Shown here one piece after another: positions 15,405-23,631 of a stretch of DNA of 64,000 nt. Each line of letters opens with the position of its first letter. Position 1 is the stretch's first letter. The position numbers were made by a program, and so were the translations under genes. Origin of the DNA: Actinomadura xylanilytica (GTDB lineage: Bacteria > Actinomycetota > Actinomycetes > Streptosporangiales > Streptosporangiaceae); the NCBI RefSeq assembly GCF_030283145.1, contig NZ_JASNWE010000005.1, positions 806,001 through 870,000 on the forward strand, in the 5' to 3' direction. The notes beneath the pieces were generated by a model that ran no database searches, was not told the DNA's origin, and saw only the letters and a program-made list of their open reading frames with translations.

Positions 15405-16046
15405 GTGCTGTTCGCGGTCATCGTGGCCTGCGAGGCCGGATTCTGGCTGGTGCTGCTCGCCGGGCTCGGTGCCCGCTACCTGCTGCGGTGGCGCCGGGCC
15501 GGCGCGGCGCTGCTGCTCTGCGTGCCGCTGCTGGACGTGGTGCTGCTCACCGCGACGGTGGTGGACCTGCGGGGCGGCGCGACGGCCGGGTTCGGGCACG
15601 GGCTCGCGGCGGCCTACCTCGGCTACTCGGTGGCGTTCGGCCACGGATGGGTGCGGTGGGCGGACGAGCGCTTCGCGCACCGGTTCGCGGACGGCCCGCC
15701 GCCCCGCGCGAAGCCCCGGCACGGGCGGGCGCGGGCCCGGTACGAGCGGTCGGAGTTCGGCAAGGCCGCCCTCGCGTCGGCCATCGGCTGCGGGGCGCTG
15801 CTGCTGATGATCGCCCTGGTCGGCGACCCGGACCGCACCGAGGCGCTGCTCGGCTGGACGCTGCGGCTGGGCACGGTCCTGGCGATCTGGTCGCTGTGGC
15901 CGATCACGTACACGCTCTGGCCCGCCAGGCCCGAGCCCGCCGCCGCGGCCGAGTACGGCGCCGAGCCCGCCCCCGGCCTCGTCCGGCCGGGAGAGCCCGG
16001 AGAGGGGCCCGCCGCTAAGCCCGGCGGACCCGGACCGCGAGGGTGA
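15405..16046 (+). CDS. Conserved actinobacterial integral membrane protein
   Basis: A 213-residue protein with four or five hydrophobic segments: FAVIVACEAGFWLVLLAGL, AALLLCVPLLDVVLLTATVV, AAYLGYSVAFGHG, LASAIGCGALLLMIALVG and LAIWSLWPITYTLW. A basic cytoplasmic loop lies in the middle, followed by an acidic Pro/Gly tail. It resembles hypothetical membrane proteins found beside kinase operons in actinomycetes, but I cannot name the family. GTG start at 15405 with a weak Shine-Dalgarno. The last 32 nt overlap the convergent methyltransferase gene. Confidence 0.8.
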   Translation: MLFAVIVACEAGFWLVLLAGLGARYLLRWRRAGAALLLCVPLLDVVLLTATVVDLRGGATAGFGHGLAAAYLGYSVAFGHGWVRWADERFAHRFADGPPPRAKPRHGRARARYERSEFGKAALASAIGCGALLLMIALVGDPDRTEALLGWTLRLGTVLAIWSLWPITYTLWPARPEPAAAAEYGAEPAPGLVRPGEPGEGPAAKPGGPGPRG

Positions 16047-16797
16047 CGATGGGGAGGTCGAACTCGCCCTCGGCCGTCTCCGGCGTGGCGCGCAGATGGC
16101 CGAGCACCCGGGCGAGGAGCGCCTCTCGCTCGGCCTCGTCGAGGACGAGCACGTGCGAGTGGGTGCCGATGGTCGCGGTCAGCGACTCGGCCGTACGGCG
16201 CTGCGCGTGCGGGAACTCGGTCTGCTCGGCGTCCGGGAACTCGGCGCCGACGGGGAACCGCCCCGGCCGTGACCGGCGGGCGGACCCGCGGCCTCTGGAG
16301 ATCTCCCTGAGGGCGGCGACCCAGGGCACCCGGTCGTCGTCGCGGTTCCAGAAGCCCGCCAGGATCCCGCCGGGCGCGAGCACCCGGCGCATCTCGGGGA
16401 AGGCCCGGTCGAGGTCGAACCAGTGCATCGCCTGCCCCACCAGGACCGCGTCGACCGACCCGTCGGGCAGCGGGATCGCCTCGGCGCCGCCCGCCAGCGC
16501 CCGGACGCCGGGGACTCCGCGGCGCAGCTCGGCCAGCATCTGCGGGTCGGGCTCGACGGCGACGACGTCGCCGGCGGGGATCCCCTCGGAGAGGAGCGCC
16601 TCGGTCACCTTGCCGGTGCCCGCGGCGAGGTCCAGGATACGGAGCGGCTCGCGCCCGGCGAGGGGCTCCAGGGCCCAGCGGACGGCCTCCGCCGGGTAGC
16701 CGGGACGCTCCGCGGCGTAGACGGCGGCGCCGATCCCGAAGGACGCGGCCCGGCGCGCGACGAGTTCTTGTTCGGTCTCGGGGAGGGAAGCGTCCAT
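16015..16797 (-). CDS. Class I SAM-dependent methyltransferase
   Basis: A 260-residue methyltransferase. Motif I is ILDLAAGTGKVTEAL, the acidic end of strand 2 is AVEPDPQML, and the strand-4 motif is VDAVLVGQAMHWFDLDRAF, which is typical of the Methyltransf_11 group. Substrate unknown. TAGGAT at 16805-16810 lies 7 nt before the ATG at 16797. This favours 16797 over the ATG at 16806, which overlaps that hexamer. The C-terminal region is shorter than in many relatives and ends VTLAVRVRRA. Confidence 0.88.
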   Translation of the reverse strand: MDASLPETEQELVARRAASFGIGAAVYAAERPGYPAEAVRWALEPLAGREPLRILDLAAGTGKVTEALLSEGIPAGDVVAVEPDPQMLAELRRGVPGVRALAGGAEAIPLPDGSVDAVLVGQAMHWFDLDRAFPEMRRVLAPGGILAGFWNRDDDRVPWVAALREISRGRGSARRSRPGRFPVGAEFPDAEQTEFPHAQRRTAESLTATIGTHSHVLVLDEAEREALLARVLGHLRATPETAEGEFDLPIVTLAVRVRRA

Positions 16798-16804
16798 CCG
16801 GCCC

Positions 16805-16810
16805 ATCCTA
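16805..16810 (-). promoter_or_regulatory. Putative -10 box of leaderless methyltransferase mRNA
   Basis: TAGGAT on the minus strand, 7 nt before the ATG at 16797. The position fits a leaderless transcript. No -35 was identified. Confidence 0.4.
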
Positions 16811-16822
16811 GGACCGGGACGG

Positions 16823-16856
16823 GAAGGACGGCCCTCCTGGTGGAGGACCGCCCTTC
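16823..16856 (-). terminator. Terminator hairpin of the suf operon
   Basis: A 15-bp stem (16823-16837 with 16842-16856, two G-U pairs in the minus-strand RNA) closes a 4-nt loop. It begins 13 nt downstream of the sufT stop at 16870, the expected site for an operon terminator. Confidence 0.7.
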
Positions 16857-16869
16857 GCCGTGGCCGGGG

Positions 16870-17289
16870 TCAGACGTTGAAGCCGAGGGCGCGGAGCTGG
16901 TCGCGGCCCTCATCGGTGATCTTGTCCGGGCCCCACGGCGGCAGCCAGACCCAGTTGATCTTCACGTCGTCGGCCAGGCCCTCCAGCGCGCTGTGCGCCT
17001 GGTCCTCGATCACGTCGGTGAGCGGGCAGGCGGCGCTGGTGAGCGTCATGTCCAGCGTCGCGATCCCGTCGGCCAGCCCGATCCCGTAGATCAGGCCGAG
17101 GTCGACGACGTTGATCCCGAGCTCGGGGTCGACGACGTCCTTCAGCGCCTCGAGGATCTCCTCCTCGGCCGCGGACATGGCCGCGGTGCCGGTGCCCGCC
17201 TCGCCGTCCGTGGCCGCTGCGGTCTCCTCCGGCGCGGTGTCCGCCGTGGCGGTGTCCGCCGTGGCGGTGTCCGGTGCGGTGTCGCTCAT
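16870..17289 (-). CDS. sufT: SufT-type metal-sulfur cluster assembly factor (DUF59)
   Basis: A 139-residue protein whose C-terminal 100 residues form the DUF59/MIP18 domain. DVVDPELGINVVDLGLIYG and the cysteine motif TLTSAACPLTDVIED, which could hold or transfer an Fe-S cluster, are both present. WLPPWGPDKI and LRALGF close the domain. The first 40 residues are low complexity, with repeated ADTAT units encoded by 15-bp repeats. GGAGAGG lies 4 nt before the ATG at 17289. That ATG overlaps the sufU stop by 4 nt. It is the last gene of the suf operon and would assist cluster delivery to apo-proteins. Confidence 0.92.
   Translation of the reverse strand: MSDTAPDTATADTATADTAPEETAAATDGEAGTGTAAMSAAEEEILEALKDVVDPELGINVVDLGLIYGIGLADGIATLDMTLTSAACPLTDVIEDQAHSALEGLADDVKINWVWLPPWGPDKITDEGRDQLRALGFNV
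17236..17280 (-). repeat. 15-bp tandem repeat encoding the SufT N-terminus
   Basis: Two perfect 15-bp units (17236-17250 and 17251-17265) are followed by a partial third. They encode the repeated ADTAT stretch at the start of SufT and are probably prone to length variation. Confidence 0.7.
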
Positions 17290-17744
17290 GTTGCCTCTCC
17301 GAGAGCTCTGGCGGTCGCGTCCTTCCACGCCATCCAGGCGAGCAGGGCGCACTTGATCCTGGCCGGGTACTTGGAGACGCCGGCGAAGGCGACGGCGTCC
17401 TCCAGGACGTCCTCGTCGAGGTCGGCCTCCCGTCCCCGGGTCTGCATCAGCGCCAGGAACGCGTCGCCGACCGCCATCGCCTCCTTGACCGACTTGCCGA
17501 TCACCAGGTCGGCCATCACCGACGCGCTGGCCTGGCTGATGGAGCAGCCCATGGAGTCGTAGGAGACGTCGGCGACCGTGGCGTCCTGGTCCGCGCCGTC
17601 CAGGTGCACGCGCAGCGTGATCTCGTCGCCGCAGGTGGGGTTGACGTGGTGCGCCTCGCCCTCGAAGGGCTCCCGCAACCCCTTGTGCAGGGGGTTGCGG
17701 TAGTGGTCCAGGATGACCTCCTGGTACATCGCCTCCAGCTGCAT
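17286..17744 (-). CDS. sufU: SufU-type Fe-S cluster assembly protein
   Basis: A 152-residue zinc-dependent sulfurtransferase partner of SufS. It opens with LEAMYQEVILDHYRNPLHKG. The conserved ligand cysteines appear in NPTCGDEI, SMGCSISQAS and ARIKCALLAWMAW, the set expected for SufU rather than the IscU scaffold of the ISC system. The G-insertion around residues 50-75 also fits. ATG at 17744, 47 nt downstream of sufS. It likely accepts the persulfide sulfur from SufS and passes it to SufB. Confidence 0.95.
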   Translation of the reverse strand: MQLEAMYQEVILDHYRNPLHKGLREPFEGEAHHVNPTCGDEITLRVHLDGADQDATVADVSYDSMGCSISQASASVMADLVIGKSVKEAMAVGDAFLALMQTRGREADLDEDVLEDAVAFAGVSKYPARIKCALLAWMAWKDATARALGEAT

Positions 17745-17791
17745 GACTTCCTTTCCCGGGGCCCTTCTTCTTGCTTGAACAGGGGTGCGGC

Positions 17792-19081
17792 TCAGGCTGT
17801 TCCGAAGAACTTCTGGGCCTGCCGGACGCCCTCGGCGAGCGCGTCGACGTCGGCGAGGGTGTTGTGCACGTAGAACGAGGCGCGGGTCGTGGCCGGGATG
17901 CCGAACCGGCGGCAGATCGGCCACGCGCAGTGGTGCCCCACCCGGACCTCGACGCCGAGCTCGTCGAGCACCTGCCCGACGTCGTGCGGGTGGATGTCGG
18001 CCACGGTGAACGACACCGCGCCGCCCCGCGCCTCGACGGTCCCGGGCCCGATGATCCGCACGCCGGGGATCTCGGTGAGCCGCTCGAGGGCGTACCCGGT
18101 GAGGGACTCCTCGTGCGCGTGCACCCGGTCCATGCCGAGCGCGGACAGGTAGTCGCAGGCCGCGCCGAGCCCGACCGCCTGGGCGGTACTGGGCGAGCCG
18201 GCCTCGAACCGCTGCGGCGGCGGCAGGAAGGTCGAGCCCTCCATCCGGACCACCTCGATCATCGACCCGCCGGTGATGAACGGCGGCATCGCCTCCAGCA
18301 GCTCGCGCCGCCCCCACAGCACGCCGATCCCAGTCGGGCCGAGCATCTTGTGCCCCGAGAAGACCAGGAAGTCGGCGCCGAGCGCGGTCACGTCGACCGG
18401 CTGGTGCGGCACCGACTGGGCCGCGTCCAGCAGCACCAGCGCGCCGACCGCGCGGGCCCGCGCGGCGATCAGCTCGACCGGCGGGACGGTCCCGAGCACG
18501 TTGGACTGGTGGGTCAGCGCGACCAGCCTGGTGCGCTCGTTCACCAGCGAGTCGAGGTCGTCGAGGTCGAGCCGGCCGTCATCGGTGAGCCCGAACCAGC
18601 GCAGCGTGGCGCCGGTCCGCCGGCAGAGCTCCTGCCAGGGCACCAGGTTGGCGTGGTGCTCCATCTCGGTGACCACGATCTCGTCGCCGGGGCCCACCGC
18701 GAACCGCGCGGCCTCGGGGCCGGCGGTGGCGGCGTTGCTCATCGCGTACGCGACGAGGTTGACGCTCTCGGTCGCATTCTTGGTGAACACGATCTCGCCC
18801 GGAACCGCCCCGACGAACGCGGCGATCTTGGCCCGGGCGCCCTCGAACGCGTCGGTGGCCTCCTCGGCGAGCAGGTGCGCGCCGCGGTGCACCGCGGCGT
18901 TGTGCCGCTCGTAGAACGCGCGCTCGGCGTCCAGCACCTGGAGGGGCTTCTGCGACGTCGCGCCGGAGTCGAGGTAGATCAGCGGCCGGCCGCCGCGGAC
19001 GGTCCGCTGGAGCAGCGGGAAGTCCTTCTTGACCTCTTCTGGCAGGAGGCTCACGCCGCACCCCCCGTCCGCTTCGGCCAC
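17792..19081 (-). CDS. sufS: Cysteine desulfurase SufS
   Basis: PLP enzyme of 429 residues that converts cysteine to alanine and a protein persulfide. The PLP lysine is in FLVFSGHKMLGPTGIGVLWG. The catalytic Cys is in VRVGHHCAWPICRRFGI, placed as in group II desulfurases. VTEMEHHANLVPW holds the substrate-loop His. GAGGGG lies 6-7 nt before the GTG at 19081; a second GTG nine codons in is also possible. It follows sufC by 10 nt. Confidence 0.96.
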   Translation of the reverse strand: MAEADGGCGVSLLPEEVKKDFPLLQRTVRGGRPLIYLDSGATSQKPLQVLDAERAFYERHNAAVHRGAHLLAEEATDAFEGARAKIAAFVGAVPGEIVFTKNATESVNLVAYAMSNAATAGPEAARFAVGPGDEIVVTEMEHHANLVPWQELCRRTGATLRWFGLTDDGRLDLDDLDSLVNERTRLVALTHQSNVLGTVPPVELIAARARAVGALVLLDAAQSVPHQPVDVTALGADFLVFSGHKMLGPTGIGVLWGRRELLEAMPPFITGGSMIEVVRMEGSTFLPPPQRFEAGSPSTAQAVGLGAACDYLSALGMDRVHAHEESLTGYALERLTEIPGVRIIGPGTVEARGGAVSFTVADIHPHDVGQVLDELGVEVRVGHHCAWPICRRFGIPATTRASFYVHNTLADVDALAEGVRQAQKFFGTA

Positions 19082-19091
19082 TGGGTTCCCC

Positions 19092-19859
19092 TCATGCGGA
19101 CGCGCCCGCCTTCGCGTACTTCTCGTAGCCTTCGCTCTCGAGCTCGTCGGCGAGCTCGGGGCCGCCCTGGGCCACCACGCGCCCGCCGGAGAACACGTGC
19201 ACGAAGTCCGGCTTCACGTACCGCAGGATGCGGGTGTAGTGGGTGATGAGCAGGGTGCCGGTCTCGCCGGCCGCGCCGAAGCGGTTGACGCCCTCGGAGA
19301 CGACCTTCAGGGCGTCCACGTCGAGGCCGGAGTCAGTCTCGTCGAGGACGGCGATCTTCGGCTTGAGCAGCTCGAGCTGAAGGATCTCGTGCCGCTTCTT
19401 CTCGCCGCCGGAGAAGCCCTCGTTGAGGCTGCGCTGGGCGAAGGCCGGGTCGATGGACAGGGCGTCCATCGCGGCCTTCAGCTCCTTGGCGAAGTCGCGG
19501 AGCTTGGGCGCCTCGCCGCGGACGGCGGTGATCGCCGAGCGCAGGAAGTTCGACACCGAGACGCCGGGCACCTCGACCGGGTACTGCATCGCCAGGAACA
19601 GCCCGGCGCGGGCGCGCTCGTCGACGCTCATCGCCAGGACGTCCTCGCCGTCGAGCGTGACGGTGCCGGAGGTCACCTGGTACTTCGGGTGCCCGGCCAC
19701 CGCGTAGGCGAGGGTGGACTTGCCGGAGCCGTTGGGCCCCATGAGCGCGTGGGTCTCGCCGGCCTTCACGGTCAGGTCGACCCCGCGCAGGATCTCCTTG
19801 CCGTCCTCGGCGCCGTCGGCGACCGAGACGTGGAGGTCGCGGATCTCTAGCGTGGCCAT
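19092..19859 (-). CDS. sufC: Fe-S assembly ATPase SufC
   Basis: ABC-type ATPase of 255 residues and the motor of the SufBCD scaffold. Walker A is MGPNGSGKSTLAYAV, the signature is NEGFSGGEKKRHEIL and Walker B is KIAVLDETDSGLDVDAL, with the SufC-specific D-E-T-D-S-G-L-D. The C-terminus ends EKYAKAGASA. The ATG start at 19859 is 15 nt downstream of the Rieske gene. Confidence 0.97.
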   Translation of the reverse strand: MATLEIRDLHVSVADGAEDGKEILRGVDLTVKAGETHALMGPNGSGKSTLAYAVAGHPKYQVTSGTVTLDGEDVLAMSVDERARAGLFLAMQYPVEVPGVSVSNFLRSAITAVRGEAPKLRDFAKELKAAMDALSIDPAFAQRSLNEGFSGGEKKRHEILQLELLKPKIAVLDETDSGLDVDALKVVSEGVNRFGAAGETGTLLITHYTRILRYVKPDFVHVFSGGRVVAQGGPELADELESEGYEKYAKAGASA

Positions 19860-19874
19860 ATCCTTGGGTCTTCC

Positions 19875-20192
19875 TTAGTCGTCGGAGCCGAGCGAGACGT
19901 AGACGTCGCCGTCGTCGACCTTCACCTTGTACGTGGCGACCGGCTGCGTGGCCGGCGGGTTGGTGGGCTTGCCGGTGCCCAGGTCGAAACAGGACCCGTG
20001 CAGCCAGCACTCGATCGTGCCGTCGTAGACCTCGCCCTCGGAGAGGGAGACCTCGGCGTGCGAGCAGATGTCGCTGAGCGCGTAGACGTCCTCGCCGCTG
20101 CGGACCAGCGCCACCGGGGTGTCGTCGATCTCGACGGCGAGCGCGCCGTCGGCCGGGATCCCGGCGAGGGGGCACACCTTGACGTAGGTCAT
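19875..20192 (-). CDS. Rieske [2Fe-2S] ferredoxin-like protein in suf operon
   Basis: A small 105-residue NirD-type Rieske protein. The cluster ligands are visible in SDICSHAEVSLSEG (C-x-H) and ECWLHGSCFDLGTG (C-x-x-H). No transmembrane anchor is present, so it is soluble. The ATG at 20192 overlaps the sufD stop by 4 nt. It probably supplies electrons for cluster assembly or repair. A Rieske gene between sufD and sufC is a known actinomycete variant of the operon; I infer the role from context. Confidence 0.93.
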   Translation of the reverse strand: MTYVKVCPLAGIPADGALAVEIDDTPVALVRSGEDVYALSDICSHAEVSLSEGEVYDGTIECWLHGSCFDLGTGKPTNPPATQPVATYKVKVDDGDVYVSLGSDD

Positions 20193-21325
20193 CGTTCCAG
20201 CTCCGCCTCGATCGCCGCCTGCACCTTCTCGCGCACGTCCTCGACCTCGATGCGCTCAATGAGCTGGCCGAGGAAGCCCTGCACGACCATCCGCCGGGCC
20301 TGGTCGAAGGGGATGCCGCGGGCCTGGAGGTAGAACAGGTGCTCGTCGTCGAGCCGCCCGGACGCCGAGGCGTGCCCGGCGCCGGCGACCTCGCCGGTGA
20401 GGATCTCCAGGTTCGGCACCGAGTCGACCCGGGTGCCGTCGGTGAGCACCAGGTTCCGGTTGAGCTCGTAGGTGTCGGTGCCCTCGGCCGCCACCCGGAT
20501 GATCACGTCGCCGATCCAGACGGCGTGCGCGTCCTGGTCCTGGAGCGCGCCCCGGTAGTCGACCCGGCTGCGGCAGTTGGGCTCGGTGTGGTCGACCAGG
20601 AGGCGGTGCTCGAGGTGCTGCCCGCCGTCGGCGAAGTAGACCCCGTACATCGCGGCGTCGCCGCCGGGCCCCGCGTAGGCGACCGTGGGCGAGATCCGCA
20701 CCAGGTCGCCGCCGAGGGTGATGTTGTGCGAGGTGAACCGGGCGTCGCGGCCCAGCCGGGCGTACTGGTGCGAGACGTGCACGGTGTCGTCGGCCCAGTC
20801 CTGGAGGCTGATCACCGAGAGGAACGCGCCGTCGCCGACGACGAACTCGACGTTGTCGGCGTAGGTGGCCGAGCCGCGGTGCACCAGCACCACGGTGGCC
20901 TGGGCGAACGGCTCCAGGATCACGGTGGTGTGGCCGAACGCCGCGGCCTGGCCCTCGCCGTTCAGGCGGAGCACGGTCGGCGCGGACGCCACCGCCTCCT
21001 TCGGCACGGTGACGACCGTGGCCTCGGTGAACGAGGCCCACGCCTGGGCGCTCACCCGGTCGGCGGGCCGGTAGGCCCGGCCGAGCCGCGGGTCGTCGCG
21101 GCCGACCGTCTCGACGGTGACCTCGGGGGCCGCCTCGGCCTCGACCAGGACCTTGCCGTCGCCCTCGGCGGTCCCGTTGTGCAGGCCGCGCAGCCGGCGC
21201 AGCGGGGTGAACCGCCACTCCTCCTCGCGGCCCGTCGGGACCTCGAAGTCGGCGACCTCGTAGGAGCCCTTCTCGTGCAGTGTCGAGAGGGGCTGCCCCA
21301 CGGTCGCGGTTTCCAGGCCGCTCAA
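20189..21325 (-). CDS. sufD: SufD scaffold subunit
   Basis: A 378-residue SufBD-family protein that pairs with SufB and SufC to build Fe-S clusters. The N-terminus has EVPTGREEEWRFTPLRRL, typical of SufD. The core beta-helix ends with ASGRLDDEHLFYLQARGIPF and RRMVVQGFLGQLI. The start is a TTG at 21325 that overlaps the sufB stop (TTGA). AAGGAG lies 7 nt before it; no ATG or GTG is better placed. The C-terminus overlaps the Rieske gene by 4 nt. Confidence 0.95.
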   Translation of the reverse strand: MSGLETATVGQPLSTLHEKGSYEVADFEVPTGREEEWRFTPLRRLRGLHNGTAEGDGKVLVEAEAAPEVTVETVGRDDPRLGRAYRPADRVSAQAWASFTEATVVTVPKEAVASAPTVLRLNGEGQAAAFGHTTVILEPFAQATVVLVHRGSATYADNVEFVVGDGAFLSVISLQDWADDTVHVSHQYARLGRDARFTSHNITLGGDLVRISPTVAYAGPGGDAAMYGVYFADGGQHLEHRLLVDHTEPNCRSRVDYRGALQDQDAHAVWIGDVIIRVAAEGTDTYELNRNLVLTDGTRVDSVPNLEILTGEVAGAGHASASGRLDDEHLFYLQARGIPFDQARRMVVQGFLGQLIERIEVEDVREKVQAAIEAELER

Positions 21326-22731
21326 CCCACGGCTCCTTCCATCTGAAGCTCGATGAGCCGGTTCAGCTCGAGCGCGTACTCCATCGGCAGCTCCCGCGCG
21401 ATCGGCTCGACGAAGCCGCGCACGATCATCGCCATCGCCTCGTCCTCGGTGAGGCCGCGGCTCATCAGGTAGAACAGCTGGTCCTCCGACACCTTGGAGA
21501 CGGTGGCCTCGTGGCCCATCTCCACGTCGTCCTCGCGGACGTCGACGTAGGGGTAGGTGTCGGACCGGCTGATCTGGTCGATCAGCAGCGCGTCGCACTT
21601 GACCGTGGACTTGCTGTGCGTGGCGCCCTCCTGGATCTGCACCAGGCCCCGGTAGGACGTGCGCCCGCCGCCGCGCGCCACCGACTTGGACACGATGGTG
21701 CTGGAGGTGTTGGGGGCGGCGTGCACCATCTTGGCGCCCGCGTCCTGGTGCTGGCCCTCGCCGGAGAACGCGATCGACAGCGTCTCGCCCTTGGCGTGCT
21801 CGCCGAGCAGGTAGACCGCCGGGTACTTCATGGTGACCTTGGAGCCGATGTTGCCGTCGACCCACTCCATGGTGGCGCCCTCGTAGGCGACGGCGCGCTT
21901 GGTCACCAGGTTGTACACGTTGTTGGACCAGTTCTGGATGGTGGTGTAGCGGACGTAGGCGTCCTTCTTCACCACGATCTCCACCACGGCCGAGTGCAGC
22001 GAGTCCGACTTGTAGATCGGCGCGGTGCAGCCCTCGACGTAGTGCACGTGCGAGCCCTCGTCGGCGATGATCAGCGTCCGCTCGAACTGGCCCATGTTCT
22101 CGGTGTTGATCCGGAAGTAGGCCTGGAGCGGGATCTCGACGTGCACGCCCGGGGGCACGTAGATGAACGAGCCGCCCGACCACACCGCGGTGTTCAGCGC
22201 GGCGAACTTGTTGTCGCCGACCGGGATCACCGAGCCGAAGTACTCCTGGAAGATCTCCGGGTGCTCGCGCAGCCCGGTGTCGGTGTCCAGGAACAGGACG
22301 CCCTTCTCCTCGAGGTCCTCGCGGATCTTGTGGTAGACGACCTCGGACTCGTACTGCGCGGCGACACCGGCGACCAGGCGCTGCTTCTCGGCCTCGGGGA
22401 TGCCGAGCCTGTCGTAGGTGTTCTTGATGTCCTCGGGGAGTTCCTCCCAGGACGCCGCCTGCTTCTCGGTGGACCGGACGAAGTACTTGATGTTGTCGAA
22501 CTGGATCTCCGACAGGTCCGAGCCCCAGGTGGGCATCGGCTTCTTGTCGAACAGCCTCAGCCCCTTGAGGCGCAGGTCGAGCATCCAGTCAGGCTCGCTC
22601 TTCTTGGCCGAGATGTCGCGCACGACATCGTCGTTCAGGCCGCGCCGGGCCGAGGCTCCGGCGGCGTCCGAATCGGCCCAGCCGAACTTGTACCTGTCGA
22701 GCCCGTCCAGCTCGGGGTGGACTGTAGTCAT
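21322..22731 (-). CDS. sufB: SufB scaffold subunit
   Basis: A 469-residue scaffold on which the Fe-S cluster forms. Diagnostic stretches include YKFGWADSDAAGASARRG near the N-terminus, SGGSFIYVPPGVHVEIPLQA, HYVEGCTAPIYKSDSLHSAV (with the conserved Cys) and ATVSKVSEDQLFYLMSRGL at the C-terminus. No intein is present, unlike in M. tuberculosis SufB. The ATG at 22731 overlaps the sufR stop by 4 nt, so translation is coupled. Confidence 0.97.
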   Translation of the reverse strand: MTTVHPELDGLDRYKFGWADSDAAGASARRGLNDDVVRDISAKKSEPDWMLDLRLKGLRLFDKKPMPTWGSDLSEIQFDNIKYFVRSTEKQAASWEELPEDIKNTYDRLGIPEAEKQRLVAGVAAQYESEVVYHKIREDLEEKGVLFLDTDTGLREHPEIFQEYFGSVIPVGDNKFAALNTAVWSGGSFIYVPPGVHVEIPLQAYFRINTENMGQFERTLIIADEGSHVHYVEGCTAPIYKSDSLHSAVVEIVVKKDAYVRYTTIQNWSNNVYNLVTKRAVAYEGATMEWVDGNIGSKVTMKYPAVYLLGEHAKGETLSIAFSGEGQHQDAGAKMVHAAPNTSSTIVSKSVARGGGRTSYRGLVQIQEGATHSKSTVKCDALLIDQISRSDTYPYVDVREDDVEMGHEATVSKVSEDQLFYLMSRGLTEDEAMAMIVRGFVEPIARELPMEYALELNRLIELQMEGAVG

Positions 22732-23552
22732 AGGGAGGTCCTCCCGGACTCCTCGTCACTTATGGTCTGGCCGTCCGCCTCGTCCCCTCCGCAGAGGGAG
22801 CGCGGGCTGACGTGGGTGGTGCAGATCCCGTCGCCGTGGGCGATGGTGGCCAGCCTCTGCACCGGGGTGCCCAGCAGCCTGCTGAACGCCTCGGTCTCGG
22901 CCTCGCACAGCTGCGGGAACTCCGCGGCGACGTGCGCGACCGGGCAGTGGTGCTGGCAGAGCTGCTCGCCGCCCCCCTGCTGGGGAGCCTTGGCCGCCGC
23001 GGCGGCGTAGCCGTCGCCCGACAGCGCCTCGGCCAGCTTGCGGACCCGCTGGTGCGGCGGTGCCGCCTGCACGACCGGCTGGTAGCGTCGTTCGAGGTCG
23101 GCGATCTGCCGCCGGGCGAACTCGGCCACCGCCCGCTCCCCCGCCGTCTCGGCGAGGAAGCGCAGCGCGCTGGTCGCCAGGTCGTCGTAGGCGTGCACGA
23201 ACGCGTTGCGGCCGGCGTCGGTGATCGCGAACCACTTGGCCGGGCGCCCGCGCCCGCGCCGCGTCTGCGGCCGGCCCGGACGGACCTCGATCATGCCCTC
23301 GGCGAGCAGGGCGTCCAAGTGGCGCCGGATCGCGGCCGGCGTCAGGCCGACCTGCTCTCCGAGCGCCGAGGCGGTGATGGGACCGTGTTCGAGGATGAGC
23401 CTGGCCACCCGGGCGCGGGTGTCGCGCTCGGAGCTACTGCCGGCCCCGGTCAGCGGTCCGCCCGCCCCGGCGTGGGCGCGGGCCGACGGCACGCCGGATG
23501 GCCGCGCGGAGGCGGCCTGGGCGCTCGTCGGATCCTCGCTCACGTATTTCAC
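22728..23552 (-). CDS. sufR: SufR-type Fe-S sensing transcriptional regulator
   Basis: A 274-residue regulator at the head of the suf operon. After about 45 disordered residues comes a winged helix: ARLILEHGPITASALGEQVG followed by PAAIRRHLDALLAEGMIEV. The C-terminal half has the cluster ligands CQHHCPVAHVA, FPQLCEAE and GDGICTTHV, the spacing expected for a [4Fe-4S]-binding SufR. It should repress suf when its cluster is loaded. GTG start at 23552; another in-frame GTG lies at 23543. An iron-box-like site lies 61 nt upstream, which suggests dual control. Confidence 0.93.
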   Translation of the reverse strand: MKYVSEDPTSAQAASARPSGVPSARAHAGAGGPLTGAGSSSERDTRARVARLILEHGPITASALGEQVGLTPAAIRRHLDALLAEGMIEVRPGRPQTRRGRGRPAKWFAITDAGRNAFVHAYDDLATSALRFLAETAGERAVAEFARRQIADLERRYQPVVQAAPPHQRVRKLAEALSGDGYAAAAAKAPQQGGGEQLCQHHCPVAHVAAEFPQLCEAETEAFSRLLGTPVQRLATIAHGDGICTTHVSPRSLCGGDEADGQTISDEESGRTSL

Positions 23553-23612
23553 AACATCAGTGTGCCCTAATTACTTCCCGGGGACCAATGGAATCCCGAT
23601 GTCGTCGCTCAC

Positions 23613-23631
23613 GCAGGCAAGCCTTACCTAA
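23613..23631 (-). promoter_or_regulatory. Candidate IdeR/DmdR1 iron box upstream of sufR
   Basis: The minus strand reads TTAGGTAAGGCTTGCCTGC. It matches 14 of 19 positions of the DtxR/IdeR consensus as I recall it, and it has an internal dyad (AGGTAAG/CTTGCCT). It overlaps the stop codon of the upstream universal stress protein gene and lies 61 nt before sufR. This suggests iron-dependent repression of the suf operon. Confidence 0.6.
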
